Positions 27,851 through 37,240 of a DNA stretch of 64,000 nt are shown here, piece by piece. The stretch spans positions 1,736,001 through 1,800,000 of the forward strand of contig NC_015914.1 in NCBI RefSeq assembly GCF_000222485.1, written 5' to 3'. Within the stretch, counting starts at the first letter, position 1; each line of letters starts with the position of its first letter. The stretch comes from Cyclobacterium marinum DSM 745 (GTDB lineage: Bacteria > Bacteroidota > Bacteroidia > Cytophagales > Cyclobacteriaceae). The notes beneath the pieces were generated by a model, which was given only the letters and a program-made list of their open reading frames with translations, did not search any database and was not told where the DNA came from. The translations under genes were made by a program, and so were the position numbers.

Positions 27851-29140
27851 ATGAAAAGCAAACTTATACTATCTAGTATTATATGGATAATCTCTTTACA
27901 ATGTTTTGCTCAGTGGGAGTTAAAAGACACAACTGAATTTTCACCAAGACAAGGTCTACCTAATTTCTTTGATAAGATAAATTCAAAACAAGACGTTAAA
28001 ATTGGATTTATAGGAGGAAGTATCACTGCAGCAAATGGTTGGCGACCTAAAATAGTATCTTGGCTGGAAGAGCAATACTCCATAAATGACTTGTTCAGCT
28101 ATAGTTCCGCCATTGGAGGTACTAACTCTAAGTATGGAGTGTTTAGAATTGATGAACATTTACTGAGTAAGTCTGATTTTGACCTGATATTCATCGAATT
28201 TGCAGTGAATGATGGCGGTGCAAGTTCCTCTGATGTAGAAAAAAGCATGGAAGGAATGGTGCGTAAAATATGGTCAAAAAATCCATATACAGATATTTGC
28301 TTCGTTTATACAGTTAATGCAGCTTCATTATCTGACTGTGAAAACGGTAAAATGAATATGTCTGCGACTAAACATGATTCAATAGCGTCATATTATGACA
28401 TACCATCTGTTTTATTGACTCCTCAAACTTATAATAGGATTGAATCAGATTCTGTTGTTTGGTATGACAGCGATTATGACAAAACGACCTTCTTAAACAG
28501 TTCTGGGCAGTACGTTTTTACAGCAGACAAAGTTCATCCAACAGATTTCGGACACGAAGTTTATAAGGATATTTTAGCAAAATGTTTATTGAAGATAGAT
28601 ATGTTGAGAGGTGTAAAAGAACATCTTTTAAAGCCTGTATTGAATACCGACAATTATGAAAATACTACGATGATTAAAGGTAAAGTAATGCAATCAAAAA
28701 ATTACGATTATGTTGATTCAACCGGACAGTTAAGCTATCTCGACAAATTTAACCCAATAGAAAATCCCTATTTTGTTTCTCAAGACACTAGCTCTACTTA
28801 CCAATTTTCCTTTATAGGAAATGAAATGGGTTTAGATATATTAGTCGGCCCAACAGGAGGAAGGTATATTATTGAGGTCGATGGAGTAAAAAAAGAGTTT
28901 GCTAACTGGGATGGTTATTGTTCTTATTATAGAAAGCAGTCAAGGTTTGTGAAATTGAGTGAAACGAAGAAGCATATTGTGAAAATTTATCCATCCGGTC
29001 AACCTTTAACTCTTGAAGAAAAAAGAAATTCATTGAATAATGACAGTAGAAAAGCAGACTTTGACACCAATCCTGAGAAATATGATAAAAACGAATTGAT
29101 TTTTTCACATATATTTCTGAATGGAACATTGTCTGATTAA
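27851..29140 (+). CDS. Exported SGNH/GDSL hydrolase
   Basis: Serine esterase of the SGNH fold, 429 residues, with signal peptide MKSKLILSSIIWIISLQCFAQ. Seen: block I GGSIT (Ser57), block II glycine in GGTNS (about 89-93), block III FAVND (Asn120), and block V DKVHPTDFGHEVY (Asp226, His229). The C-terminal 180 residues form a separate beta-rich domain, as in two-domain carbohydrate esterases that deacetylate polysaccharides. No polysaccharide-utilisation genes are adjacent. Downstream up to the convergent kinase gene I see nothing (29141-29600). Confidence 0.85.
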   Translation: MKSKLILSSIIWIISLQCFAQWELKDTTEFSPRQGLPNFFDKINSKQDVKIGFIGGSITAANGWRPKIVSWLEEQYSINDLFSYSSAIGGTNSKYGVFRIDEHLLSKSDFDLIFIEFAVNDGGASSSDVEKSMEGMVRKIWSKNPYTDICFVYTVNAASLSDCENGKMNMSATKHDSIASYYDIPSVLLTPQTYNRIESDSVVWYDSDYDKTTFLNSSGQYVFTADKVHPTDFGHEVYKDILAKCLLKIDMLRGVKEHLLKPVLNTDNYENTTMIKGKVMQSKNYDYVDSTGQLSYLDKFNPIENPYFVSQDTSSTYQFSFIGNEMGLDILVGPTGGRYIIEVDGVKKEFANWDGYCSYYRKQSRFVKLSETKKHIVKIYPSGQPLTLEEKRNSLNNDSRKADFDTNPEKYDKNELIFSHIFLNGTLSD

Positions 29141-29600
29141 TCAACTGATAATATGTTAAGGAAACACCATTGATTGATCAGGGGATAAATATCATGAAGG
29201 CGGGGATGTTTGCGTAACTTTGAGGTTTTTTATTGCTCCTTAACCTCCTGCTGATTAAGGGCTACTGGTAGTTTTTTGGTCGTTTGATGGAGGATAGATT
29301 GATGTTACTTTCCTTCCGGCCAAAGATTCGAAACTGATAGGGCAGTCCGTAAAGGGTGTGTATGAAGAAACTATCGGATGGAGTGTGGTGCTTACGCTTT
29401 AAGAAATGAAAGTAATCCTGTATGCTTTTCTATAGGGTATATAGCTTTTGGCCGGCAGGGTTTTTGCATCTACTTTAGTTAAGAAAAAAAGGAATTGTTA
29501 GGCTTAACCCATTTTCTATAAAATAAATTTCATAGCTAACGGGGATTGTTTGTTAGGTATTCAAACAATAATCAGGTCATTTTTATAACGCTAGTAAGGA
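29141..29600. other. Gene-free stretch between convergent genes
   Basis: No coding frame, repeat or strong terminator recognised. Sequence is AT-rich with scattered stops in all frames. Confidence 0.4.
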
Positions 29601-30800
29601 TTATTTTGGAATCGTAATTGAGAATGTACTTCCGACACCTAAGGTCGAATCAACATTAACTATTCCCCCTAAATTTTCTGTAATCTTTTTTACAGAAGCC
29701 AAGCCTATACCTGATCCCAATTTACCATCCTTATCTTCAATTCCAACAATTCTAAAAGGATCAAAGACCTTATTTAACAATTCCTTAGGTATTCCGTCAC
29801 CATTATCTGCTACATGAAGGTTATATTGTTGCTCGTTTTCAGAAAAGTTTATTTCAATTTCCGGATTACCCTTATTATTATATTTTATGGCGTTGGTAAT
29901 CAAATTAATCATTATCTGTAATAAAGCAGACTTGTCGGTGATAATGGCATTTGAATTGCCCTTTAAAGTGAATTTCACCTCCCTCTCTGAATCTGTAATT
30001 TGTTGAAGCTCATTAAATATCTCATTTACCGAAATTAGCTCAAATCTTTTTTCCGATAACGCATCATTTTTGTAATATTGAAGCAAGCCATCCACATAAT
30101 TCTTTAACGATTTAGAGGAGGAAATCAAATATTGAATGTATTTCTGTGATTCTGCACTAAGTTTACCTTCGTTTTCTTCGTTCAAAAACTCAGTCAGCGA
30201 AATAATATTTGAAAAAGGAGACTTTAAGTCATGAGAAACTGTTTTGGCAAATTTCTTTAATTCTTCATTTCGTTTCTTTAATTCATTTTGGAATTTTATT
30301 AAAAGAAAATTTTGATAGCGCTGCTCAAACAGACTTGTTACTTGTTGAGCCATAGTAATCAATGCATTTTTTTGTTCTTTAGTTAACTTTCGGGGTTTTG
30401 TGTCATAGACACATAAAGTTCCAAGTTTAAAACCTTCCGAATTTGTCAATGGCGCTCCTGCATAAAAAATTGCTTGGTGTTCGGTAACCAAAGGATTATC
30501 ATGAAACCTCTCATCTTTTCTTGAGTCCTCAACAATTGTAATAGGATCTTGGGAATTTATGGCATGTCCACAAAAAGAAATTTCCCTGGGTGATTCATTG
30601 AACGCAAGTCCGTGATGTGATTTTAAAAAATTGCGGTCCTTGTCGAGTAGTGTTATAAGTGAAATTGGGGCATCACAAATGTAAGCCATCAATGCGGTGA
30701 TATTATCATAGCTACTTTCAGGAATAGTGTCTAATAATTGATATTTATTTACTTCTAACTGCCTTCTTTCTTCGTTATCTGCTAACCTTGGAGGGATCAT
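29601..30800 (-). CDS. GAF-domain sensor histidine kinase
   Basis: Soluble two-component sensor kinase, 399 residues, without membrane segments. Seen: N-terminal GAF domain (about 20-160; ISFCGHAI, GAPLTNSEGFKLGTLCVYD), a short coiled linker, HisKA with SHDLKSPFSNIISL (phospho-acceptor His190), then the ATPase domain with N box NAIKYN (Asn303), G1 DNGDG (332-336) and G2 GSGIGL (362-367). GAF type is the one common in cyanobacterial and Bacteroidota light or redox sensors; ligand unknown. No partner response regulator is adjacent, so it is an orphan kinase. Confidence 0.92.
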   Translation of the reverse strand: MIPPRLADNEERRQLEVNKYQLLDTIPESSYDNITALMAYICDAPISLITLLDKDRNFLKSHHGLAFNESPREISFCGHAINSQDPITIVEDSRKDERFHDNPLVTEHQAIFYAGAPLTNSEGFKLGTLCVYDTKPRKLTKEQKNALITMAQQVTSLFEQRYQNFLLIKFQNELKKRNEELKKFAKTVSHDLKSPFSNIISLTEFLNEENEGKLSAESQKYIQYLISSSKSLKNYVDGLLQYYKNDALSEKRFELISVNEIFNELQQITDSEREVKFTLKGNSNAIITDKSALLQIMINLITNAIKYNNKGNPEIEINFSENEQQYNLHVADNGDGIPKELLNKVFDPFRIVGIEDKDGKLGSGIGLASVKKITENLGGIVNVDSTLGVGSTFSITIPK

Positions 30801-31070
30801 TTAATCTACTTTAGCTTATAAAGCGTGAAGATAAAGAAATAAGATGATACAATTCGCAGCGCAATGTTTGGGATCCAAAAAATAGTATTCAATATCCTAG
30901 TAATCACCTATTTAACTCTATACTCGGTTCCGGAGATAATTTAGGGTGTCATATGGGCCAGCCTAACACTTATCGCCAATTTTAGTGAACAAAGGTTCTA
31001 GAATGAGGTTTAGTTCCGGATCCAAGGCCTATTTTATATCCTATCCATTAGTGTGTTTTTTTGCAACATA

Positions 31071-31101
31071 GTTGCTAAAAATTAGTAAGCCCTTATCTTT
31101 G
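31071..31101 (+). promoter_or_regulatory. Bacteroidota-type promoter ahead of the DUF4625 gene
   Basis: GTTG as -33 element, exactly 19 bases, then TATCTTTG, a perfect TAnnTTTG -7 box. The start codon lies 95 bases further on. The remaining part of 30801-31196 shows no other feature. Confidence 0.6.
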
Positions 31102-31196
31102 CACCTCAATTGCAAAAAAGCCTAAATCATACCATCCCAACAAGTAGGATTATCATCAACCAACATCAATAAAGAACTACCTAATAGGCTAAAACA

Positions 31197-32153
31197 ATGA
31201 GTACAAAACAAAAAACAAAGCAACTTTTTAATTTCATTCCTGTATTATTATTAATATTTTCATCTTGTATAGATGAAGACAATACTCCCAAAACATTACC
31301 GGCTGTTTCTGATATAGAAGTAGGCCTTCACAATAATGAAATTGGAGTAATTGACGATGACTTTCACTTCAATGCAGAGGTTTTAGCCGGAGACTTACTT
31401 GAAGCTGTTCAAGTAGATATCATACAAAGAAGTGAAGAAAATTATGAGAAGGAATGGTCTTTTCAAATCATTTTTACCGATAGAATCGAAGGATTAAAAA
31501 ACGCCAGTCTTCATCGACATTTTTCCATTCCCGCCGAGGCCCCTAGAGGTAAATATGATTTTATTATTACAGTAATAGATCAAAATGGTACAAGCCTGGA
31601 AGAAGTGAGGGAAATTAATATAATTGACGCTGCTGATTATCCCGAGGTAAGCCCATATGTAAGTGTTTTCGGTATAGACAAAATAGATGCTGAAGGTAAA
31701 TCCGGATTCAACAATTTTTACAATAATGGAAATTTCCAAAATCCGAATGCTGCATTTTTCAGCAAGGATGAATCTATCTGGTCAACTTTTCAAATAGGTA
31801 ATACCAAAGGCGATGGAATCATGTATGGACTACTAATTAAAACGAGCCACAATCATAAACCTGAAAACATTGAAGAGATAGATTTTAATAAGGTAATTGT
31901 AACCGAGTATTTAGAGCATAATGGGGAAGAAGAGGTGTTTGTGTTGAAAAACAACCGGGATACCGGCCATTGGAATTATGGACCTGTGCTAAAAATAGGA
32001 GCAGAGAAAGACAATAACCTACCTGACCCTTACTCAATTACTGAAAGTAAAGATTGGGAAAATGGCAGCTATTACTATGGGGTTGTATATACGAATTTGA
32101 GTTATAATAGAAGTACTTTTAAATATATCACATTTGAAATAAAAGGGTTTTAA
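31197..32153 (+). CDS. DUF4625 lipoprotein
   Basis: Predicted surface or periplasmic lipoprotein, 318 residues, signal peptide with lipobox FSSC (Cys24). The DUF4625 domain (about 40-145) shows FHFNAEVLAGDLLEAVQVDI, a His pair (LHRHFSIPAEAPRGKYDFIITVID) and an immunoglobulin-like strand pattern. The second half is of unknown type. In Bacteroidota such proteins are often encoded near outer-membrane receptors for metals, but none is nearby. A strong promoter precedes it and a perfect terminator follows. Confidence 0.75.
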   Translation: MSTKQKTKQLFNFIPVLLLIFSSCIDEDNTPKTLPAVSDIEVGLHNNEIGVIDDDFHFNAEVLAGDLLEAVQVDIIQRSEENYEKEWSFQIIFTDRIEGLKNASLHRHFSIPAEAPRGKYDFIITVIDQNGTSLEEVREINIIDAADYPEVSPYVSVFGIDKIDAEGKSGFNNFYNNGNFQNPNAAFFSKDESIWSTFQIGNTKGDGIMYGLLIKTSHNHKPENIEEIDFNKVIVTEYLEHNGEEEVFVLKNNRDTGHWNYGPVLKIGAEKDNNLPDPYSITESKDWENGSYYYGVVYTNLSYNRSTFKYITFEIKGF

Positions 32154-32216
32154 TACTGAATTCGGAAAAAACTAATAAAATTTTCCGTTTATTATAATAA
32201 TCCAAGGGTGACTACT

Positions 32217-32251
32217 GATCATGCCCTAGCTTAATGGGCATGATCTTTTTT
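32217..32251 (+). terminator. Rho-independent terminator
   Basis: A perfect 10-bp stem (GATCATGCCC / GGGCATGATC) with a 9-base loop and a run of T. It closes the DUF4625 gene. Confidence 0.85.
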
Positions 32252-32564
32252 CTTAGGAAGATAAGCCCGGGTATACGCATGTTTTCGATTATCCTCCGAT
32301 ATTTTTCCATGTAGCACCACCACTTTAATCAACAAATTTTTTGCTGCTTCAGCCTATTCAATGGGTGGCCGGAACCACAGCTTCAGGCTCAACTCGGGCC
32401 TACACTGTCTATTCCTTTAGCAGGGTCTTTTCCGACTTTATTACTAGGTTAGAGTGGTCCGCCCAAGCGAGAGGAAAAACGCCTGTTTTCTAAACCCAAT
32501 GAAAAAACCCATCCAACAGTTGGTACCCGGCTATTTGATTAAGCGGATCTAGTCCAGATGTCTA
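32252..32564. other. Gene-free stretch with a minus-strand coding relic
   Basis: On the minus strand a frame reads AEAAKNLLIKVVVLHGKI then SEDNRKHAYTRAYLPKKK before a stop near 32230, and it is interrupted by a stop upstream. It looks like a piece of a decayed gene; I do not recognise the family. Confidence 0.3.
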
Positions 32565-34745
32565 CTAACTGGTCCATATTATAAGTATTATTATGCCAAT
32601 CAGAATGAATAACGGATAACAAATCCTTTGATAAAGGAGGGCGACTGAAGCCGGGTCCTTTAAACTTAATTTAGCGGATACACGCTTTGTTTTATAATAC
32701 AGTCTAACCACCGATGACATTGTCATAGAAGTAATAATGAAATAAGAGAAAATAAAAATATTATCTGAAATTGTAGAAGACTCATCAGAAACTTTATACA
32801 CCGAAAAATATAGGGCAACACAGGCTAAAAAACTAGTAACTTGGATTCCAGCTATGGCCTCGAAAAAGTTCAGGCCAATATATGTTGTGCTATACGTAAT
32901 TAATAACATGATTGCTATAGGAATCACGATTTTTCGATAAAAATCTACGTGTCCTCTCTGAAGAATATAGGAAAAGCTAAAGCTGTATACCGGAATCACT
33001 TGAGTAGAACTTCCGAAATTCTTCACAGAATTAATAAAATCGTTTCGATAACCTACAAATTCAATAATTGGGGACCAACCTGAAGTTTCGAAATTTTTAT
33101 CCCTCAGTTCTTCATCTGTCGGTTGAATTAGAAAGGGGGTCAACGAATTGGTTGCCTGAACAAAGATGTTAAAATTTTGATTGTCAAAAGGGTATAGGCG
33201 ATGATCAGGCGAAAAATAAAATTTGCCAGAGACTTTTGCAAGAAGGTGATAATTGTCTTTGTTCTTCTCTTCGCTCAATACTTGCTTTTCTACAAGAGGA
33301 GCGTGATCGGCTTCACTTCGGGCAGCATTACTAAACTTAATATCTGAAATATCAATCTTTTGTTTGGCAGTTATCTCAATGTAAAATACTGCTCTGAAGG
33401 TTTGGCTCTTGTCATCGATATGATCGATGGAAACCATATCGATATTTGTATAAAGGACAGGTGTAGGGGTAGGTTTACCTTTTCCTTGATGTAGGTATTG
33501 AATAGGTGCTAGAATTAGTGATTTATTGGTTTTCGGTTTCCAGACTAGGAGTACGTCCCCTGATCTAGACCCTTCTGAATTGAAAGAATAATTGGCAAAC
33601 CAACCTTTATAATACTTTTTATAATTGGTGTAACGTTGTAACTGCCGAACGATACGATTTCTTATTGATATGACATGTTTTTCATGATAAGAGAGTAAAT
33701 TACTTGTATCACCTTGTGCTTTATATTCTTCAATATTTAAATCTTCTTTTTTTGCTGCGTCTACTATTAAAGCTATAGCATCAGAATACTTTCCAGCATA
33801 ACCGATACCGAGGGGATCAATATCTAATCCGGGTGCTTTTTTCTTGATTTCATTTAACTGCTCCTCAAATCTGATATTAAGGGCATTCGGAATTCCAACC
33901 ACATTAATATCAAAGAACTCACCGATTGAATCGCTAGTTTTTAATGAGCTAAGTACAGGTCCTAAAGGAGCAAGTAGAGTCATGATAGGAATGTCTTTAT
34001 TCGATTCACGGTATTTATCAATAAATCTAGTAGTGTTCTCCTTTCCTCTCGAAAATATTAAAAAATTGGTGTTTTTTGTTATTCCTTGGTTCAAATAATC
34101 TAGTTCGGTTTCCGACAATAATTCACCTTGAGGATACCACTTTTCTAAAGTTATAGCAATGTTTTCGTTATTTTCTTGTAATTCCCGTAAGGAGTTTGCA
34201 AATCGCTCAGTATATAAATCTCCTGCACGACCAACGAATCCAATATTCAGTTTGGATGAATCCGCTTTTCTCTCAATAAAAGTTTTAAAAACCTCAATTT
34301 CATTATCCATACCCTTATCAAGACTAAGGATGTTCTCATATTTAACAGCAGGATCAATTATTGCAAAATCACCTAGCCAAGGGATCCCAGACTGCCCAAT
34401 TATATCGACGATTTCTCTTGCTCGTGTACTATTCCAACACCCAACCATAGCAATCATTGACTTGTCTTTTAGATAACGATTTACCAATGATTTAGTTGAG
34501 TCAATATTTGCTTTGTCGTTCATGTATTCCACCTTAATCTTCCGACCATCTATTCCACCCTTGCCGTTGATCACTTCTACCCGCTGAGTGATGATTTTTT
34601 GTATCGCGGCATACGAGGTTTCAGTAATGTCAACATCATTAAGGATGACTCCGATTTTATGGGCCTTTCCTTGCGAAAATGCTGTTGATGTAGTGGAGAG
34701 GAAAATGAAAAACAGTAGGAGTTTTAATTTAATAATATAGTTCAT
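32565..34745 (-). CDS. Periplasmic-binding-protein / pentameric ligand-gated ion channel fusion
   Basis: 726 residues, a receptor-channel subunit predicted to sit in the inner membrane with ligand domains in the periplasm. Order: signal peptide (1-24); type I periplasmic binding domain of the LivJ/Peripl_BP_6 kind (about 28-405: NGKGGIDGRKIKVEY, MIAMVGCWNSTRAREI, GIPWLGDFAI); pLGIC beta-sandwich (about 430-600) with the Pro-loop HRLYPFDNQNFNIFV (515-529) that replaces the Cys-loop in bacterial channels; loop-B-like SGWSPIIEF; pre-M1 RGHVDFYRKIVIPI; M1 603-622, pore helix M2 about 628-650 (EAIAGIQVTSFLACVAL), M3 661-684, M4 703-725. Relative to GLIC, Glu629 falls at -2' and Leu at 9', which would fit a cation pore. 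The pLGIC part alone is about 300 residues, the normal length. It stands isolated among mobile-element relics. Channel function and ligand are inference. Confidence 0.85.
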   Translation of the reverse strand: MNYIIKLKLLLFFIFLSTTSTAFSQGKAHKIGVILNDVDITETSYAAIQKIITQRVEVINGKGGIDGRKIKVEYMNDKANIDSTKSLVNRYLKDKSMIAMVGCWNSTRAREIVDIIGQSGIPWLGDFAIIDPAVKYENILSLDKGMDNEIEVFKTFIERKADSSKLNIGFVGRAGDLYTERFANSLRELQENNENIAITLEKWYPQGELLSETELDYLNQGITKNTNFLIFSRGKENTTRFIDKYRESNKDIPIMTLLAPLGPVLSSLKTSDSIGEFFDINVVGIPNALNIRFEEQLNEIKKKAPGLDIDPLGIGYAGKYSDAIALIVDAAKKEDLNIEEYKAQGDTSNLLSYHEKHVISIRNRIVRQLQRYTNYKKYYKGWFANYSFNSEGSRSGDVLLVWKPKTNKSLILAPIQYLHQGKGKPTPTPVLYTNIDMVSIDHIDDKSQTFRAVFYIEITAKQKIDISDIKFSNAARSEADHAPLVEKQVLSEEKNKDNYHLLAKVSGKFYFSPDHRLYPFDNQNFNIFVQATNSLTPFLIQPTDEELRDKNFETSGWSPIIEFVGYRNDFINSVKNFGSSTQVIPVYSFSFSYILQRGHVDFYRKIVIPIAIMLLITYSTTYIGLNFFEAIAGIQVTSFLACVALYFSVYKVSDESSTISDNIFIFSYFIITSMTMSSVVRLYYKTKRVSAKLSLKDPASVALLYQRICYPLFILIGIIILIIWTS

Positions 34746-35429
34746 AATGCTTAGTATTAGACAATTTTTAATGGTTGAAAAAACAATTTACGACCCAAAA
34801 TTTAGTATGAATGAATATACCTAATGCATTATATAAATTTTATAAATATTGGTTTTAACAATATAAATATTATTATTTTATGGTTTAGATCAAAATCTAT
34901 TCTCATAAATTAACTTTCCCTTGATTGATTGCGACAAATTATTCATCCTCAAAAGAAAAATCTATCCATAATTCACTGTAGGACAAAGAGGTAATACAAT
35001 TTCAGGTAGCTAATTTCACGCCATACTTTAACTAAAATTAACAAAAGGTCTTTTATTTAAAGTTGATCCTTGTCCCCATAGATAAAAATATTTGCGATAA
35101 TTCTTTTTTCCTTATCCAACGTGATAATTATTCTCAGCCTCACTAATATGATTTTATATTGTTATTCCTCAAATTGAAAAACGTCACAAAGCCTTTATGG
35201 ATCATATTAATAAAGGTTTAATAATAAAGAATTAAGAGATAATGGGCGAATTTAATTTGTTTATCAAGGTTGAATTTTAAGTTTCGAAAGTAATCTTCGT
35301 TTAAAGTCATTGTTGGTTATAAGGAAAGAATCCTAAACTTTTGATCTCATTAATTTGCTGATTGATTTAAGATAAAACCTATTTCAAGGCAAACGTATCT
35401 GTCTCACCAATTACATGTCAAGTCTTGAT
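34746..35429. other. AT-rich gene-free stretch
   Basis: No coding frame or repeat recognised between the channel gene start and the IS66 relic. It should hold the channel gene's promoter, but I find no clear TAnnTTTG box on the minus strand close to the start. Confidence 0.4.
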
Positions 35430-35645
35430 TTAAAGTTCTGTGGGTATAGGTCTCTGACGTTTTAGTGATTTATCTCTGTGATTTTTTTCAAGCGCATACT
35501 TTAGCCATTCATACGGGTTGACTTCGTTCTTTTTGCATATGGCAAAGAAGAAATAGATCATAGCTGGTCTTTGTGCCGAAGCATGAAATTCTGCAAAGAG
35601 GTATGTTTTTCTGCCTAGGGCTGACTTCTCTTGGATGTTCCCGAC
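35430..35645 (-). pseudogene. IS66-family transposase relic (C-terminal end)
   Basis: The frame reads QEKSALGRKTYLFAEFHASA, QRPAMIYFFFAICKKNEV, NPYEWLKYALEKNHR and ends at a TAA. GRK-YLF, and NPYEWL are the conserved C-terminal block of IS66 transposases. The rest of the gene and its accessory frames are absent. Confidence 0.7.
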
Positions 35646-35782
35646 ATCTGGAGACCTCCCTCGTTAAGGTAAATATCCTTGTGCCTATCCCTGCCATATC
35701 TACCATTTCGTTGCTTCCTCCCTAACGGGGAATTGGAATTTGGCGTGATGTGACACCTCATCGGACCAATTTTTTATGGGGA

Positions 35783-35917
35783 ATTCCCGCACATGAGGGA
35801 TACCGATAAACTCGGCACAGGCTACCGACATACTTTGGCACAGGTTTTCACCCTCTGGAATAATTTGGTATTTTCGATACCAGATGCCCAAGCTGGGCAC
35901 ACACAATAGCTATAAAA
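35783..35917. repeat. Module end repeat R1
   Basis: ATTCCCGCACAT..., CTCGGCACAGG..., TTTTCACCCTCTGGAATAAT, then a hairpin GGTATT-TTC-GATACC and GGGCACACACAATAGCTATA. Related copies: 36679-36788, 37780-37853, 43100-43171, all in the same orientation. A gene begins about 130 bases to the right. Confidence 0.65.
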
Positions 35918-36046
35918 ATAGGCGGGTTAAATGCTTAAATTAAAATGATTTGTATAATATTAATGTCTGTTATAAACCGAAAAGTTAGTTCTTAAAATTC
36001 GCTACTTTTCATATAAAAAACCGGTGTGTAATTAGAATATGAAACT

Positions 36047-36553
36047 ATGGACCTACTAAAACTATCAATCGAATGGGCAAAAGCTGAAGTATACTCAACA
36101 CGTTTCTTTATTGTCTTCGCGATCGGATTTATAATCGCAAGTGTTGGATTTTGGCAATTCGGAAAAACAGATTTAGCAAAGGCATATATCATTCCAACAT
36201 TAGTTGCGGGTATATTACTATTAATTATTGGCAGCGGTACTAACTACACCAATATTCAAAGAGTTAAACAATTTGAAAAGGATTATAATACTGACAAGAT
36301 TGCCTTTTATAAATCCGAAGTTGAACGTTCTGAGAGCACCGTAAAGCAATTTATAGTTGTTTTTAAAGTAGTTCCATTATTAATTATCGTAGCAGCATTG
36401 ATAATACTGTTTGTTAACATACCAACTTGGAGAGCAATTAGTATTACAGCCCTTTCAATGTTCATTGTCATTTTATTAATTGACGGAAACGCACAATCAA
36501 GAATTGAGAACTACCACAAAGAATTGAAATTATTAGACTTAAAAAATGAATAA
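36047..36553 (+). CDS. Hypothetical four-TM membrane protein
   Basis: 168 residues, no recognised family. Four hydrophobic helices (about 20-38, 47-65, 103-124, 127-145) with a 35-residue charged segment between the second and third (RVKQFEKDYNTDKIAFYK) and a basic-acidic tail. N- and C-termini should be cytosolic. It is the only gene between repeat ends R1 and the module starting at 36562, whose left edge lies 9 bases after its stop codon, so it looks like a captured single-gene cassette. Confidence 0.65.
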   Translation: MDLLKLSIEWAKAEVYSTRFFIVFAIGFIIASVGFWQFGKTDLAKAYIIPTLVAGILLLIIGSGTNYTNIQRVKQFEKDYNTDKIAFYKSEVERSESTVKQFIVVFKVVPLLIIVAALIILFVNIPTWRAISITALSMFIVILLIDGNAQSRIENYHKELKLLDLKNE

Positions 36554-36569
36554 AAAAAATAACTATACA

Positions 36570-36650
36570 CAGTCGAGGAGACGGTCGTGAGCCAAAAGCT
36601 CATGATGCGCCTCTCACACCACCGTACCCTGTGAAAAACAGGGCAGGCAT
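36570..36650 (-). other. Possible group II intron 3'-end relic
   Basis: On the minus strand GGGTACGGTGGTGTGAGAGG is followed by a GAGC-TTTT-GGCTC hairpin and CTCCTCGAC. I associate this motif with the domain V/VI end of bacterial group II introns, but the 5' arm of domain V is degraded and no reverse transcriptase is present. Confidence 0.35.
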
Positions 36651-36678
36651 TGCAACTTGCTAATGCTTCGGAACATTA

Positions 36679-36788
36679 ATTCCCGCACATAAGGGATATC
36701 GATAAAACTCGGCACAGTCTTTTCACCCTCTGGAACGGTCAACTTTTTAACGTATATCCACCATTCAAGGCACACACAAGGTATATGA
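36679..36788. repeat. Module end repeat R2
   Basis: Shares TTCCCGCACATAAGGGATA, CTCGGCACAG and TTTTCACCCTCTGGAA with R1, then diverges (hairpin lost) and ends GGCACACACAAGG. The HigB relic starts at its right edge. Confidence 0.6.
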
Positions 36789-36900
36789 AATCATAGCCAC
36801 CTCAACTCACGGAATCGAAATGAAAACAGGAAAAACACCGTTAAAGGAAATAGAAAAAACCGAGCGGATTATGAAACAATATTTTGACTCTAAGAAATAA
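36781..36900 (+). pseudogene. HigB/RelE-type toxin relic (C-terminal end)
   Basis: Reading YEIIATSTHGIEMKTGKTPL then KEIEKTERIMKQYFDSKK and a stop. This matches the C-terminus of Gp49-like RelE/ParE toxins (KTP-EIE-A-RIM-YF). The N-terminal two-thirds are missing and the fragment begins exactly at the edge of a repeat module. Confidence 0.6.
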
Positions 36901-36904
36901 CAAA

Positions 36905-37234
36905 ATGAAAAAGAAAGTAATAAAAAACTAAAAGTTTAGAAGAGATTACCGATAAATATATTGGAGAAATCGGAACACCAGAACGAAACGAGTTTGAAAA
37001 TGAACTTCGACTTGACTTAATCGGACAAGCTATTAAACAAGCACGAAAAGAAAGAAAGTTGACACAAGCACAACTCGGCGAATTGATTGGTGTCCAAAAA
37101 GCACAGATTTCTAAAATTGAAAACAATTTGACCGATGCAAGGTTTGCGACAATTTAAAAGTGTTTCGAGCTTTATATGCAAAAATTAATTTTAACGTGGA
37201 ATTACTGAATCAAAATGTTGATTTGGTGAGCTAA
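36905..37234 (+). pseudogene. HigA-type antitoxin relic (two frameshifts)
   Basis: Starts MKKKVIKN, shifts frame, then runs SLEEITDKYIGEIGTPERNEF and an XRE helix-turn-helix (LTQAQLGELIGVQKAQISK IENN), then loses one base in a T run near 37155 and ends VFRALYAKINFNVELL to a stop. With both frames repaired it is a complete XRE antitoxin of about 108 residues. Its partner toxin is truncated just upstream, so the module is dead. Confidence 0.65.
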
Positions 37235-37240
37235 AAAAGC

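Noticed and set aside
29141..29600. Search for a gene between the hydrolase and the kinase
   Set aside because: All six frames are broken by stops, and no repeat matches other parts of the window.
35700..35906. 68-residue minus-strand frame
   Set aside because: It runs through the R1 repeat, and a similar frame arises from R4, so the shared sequence is repeat DNA, not protein conservation.
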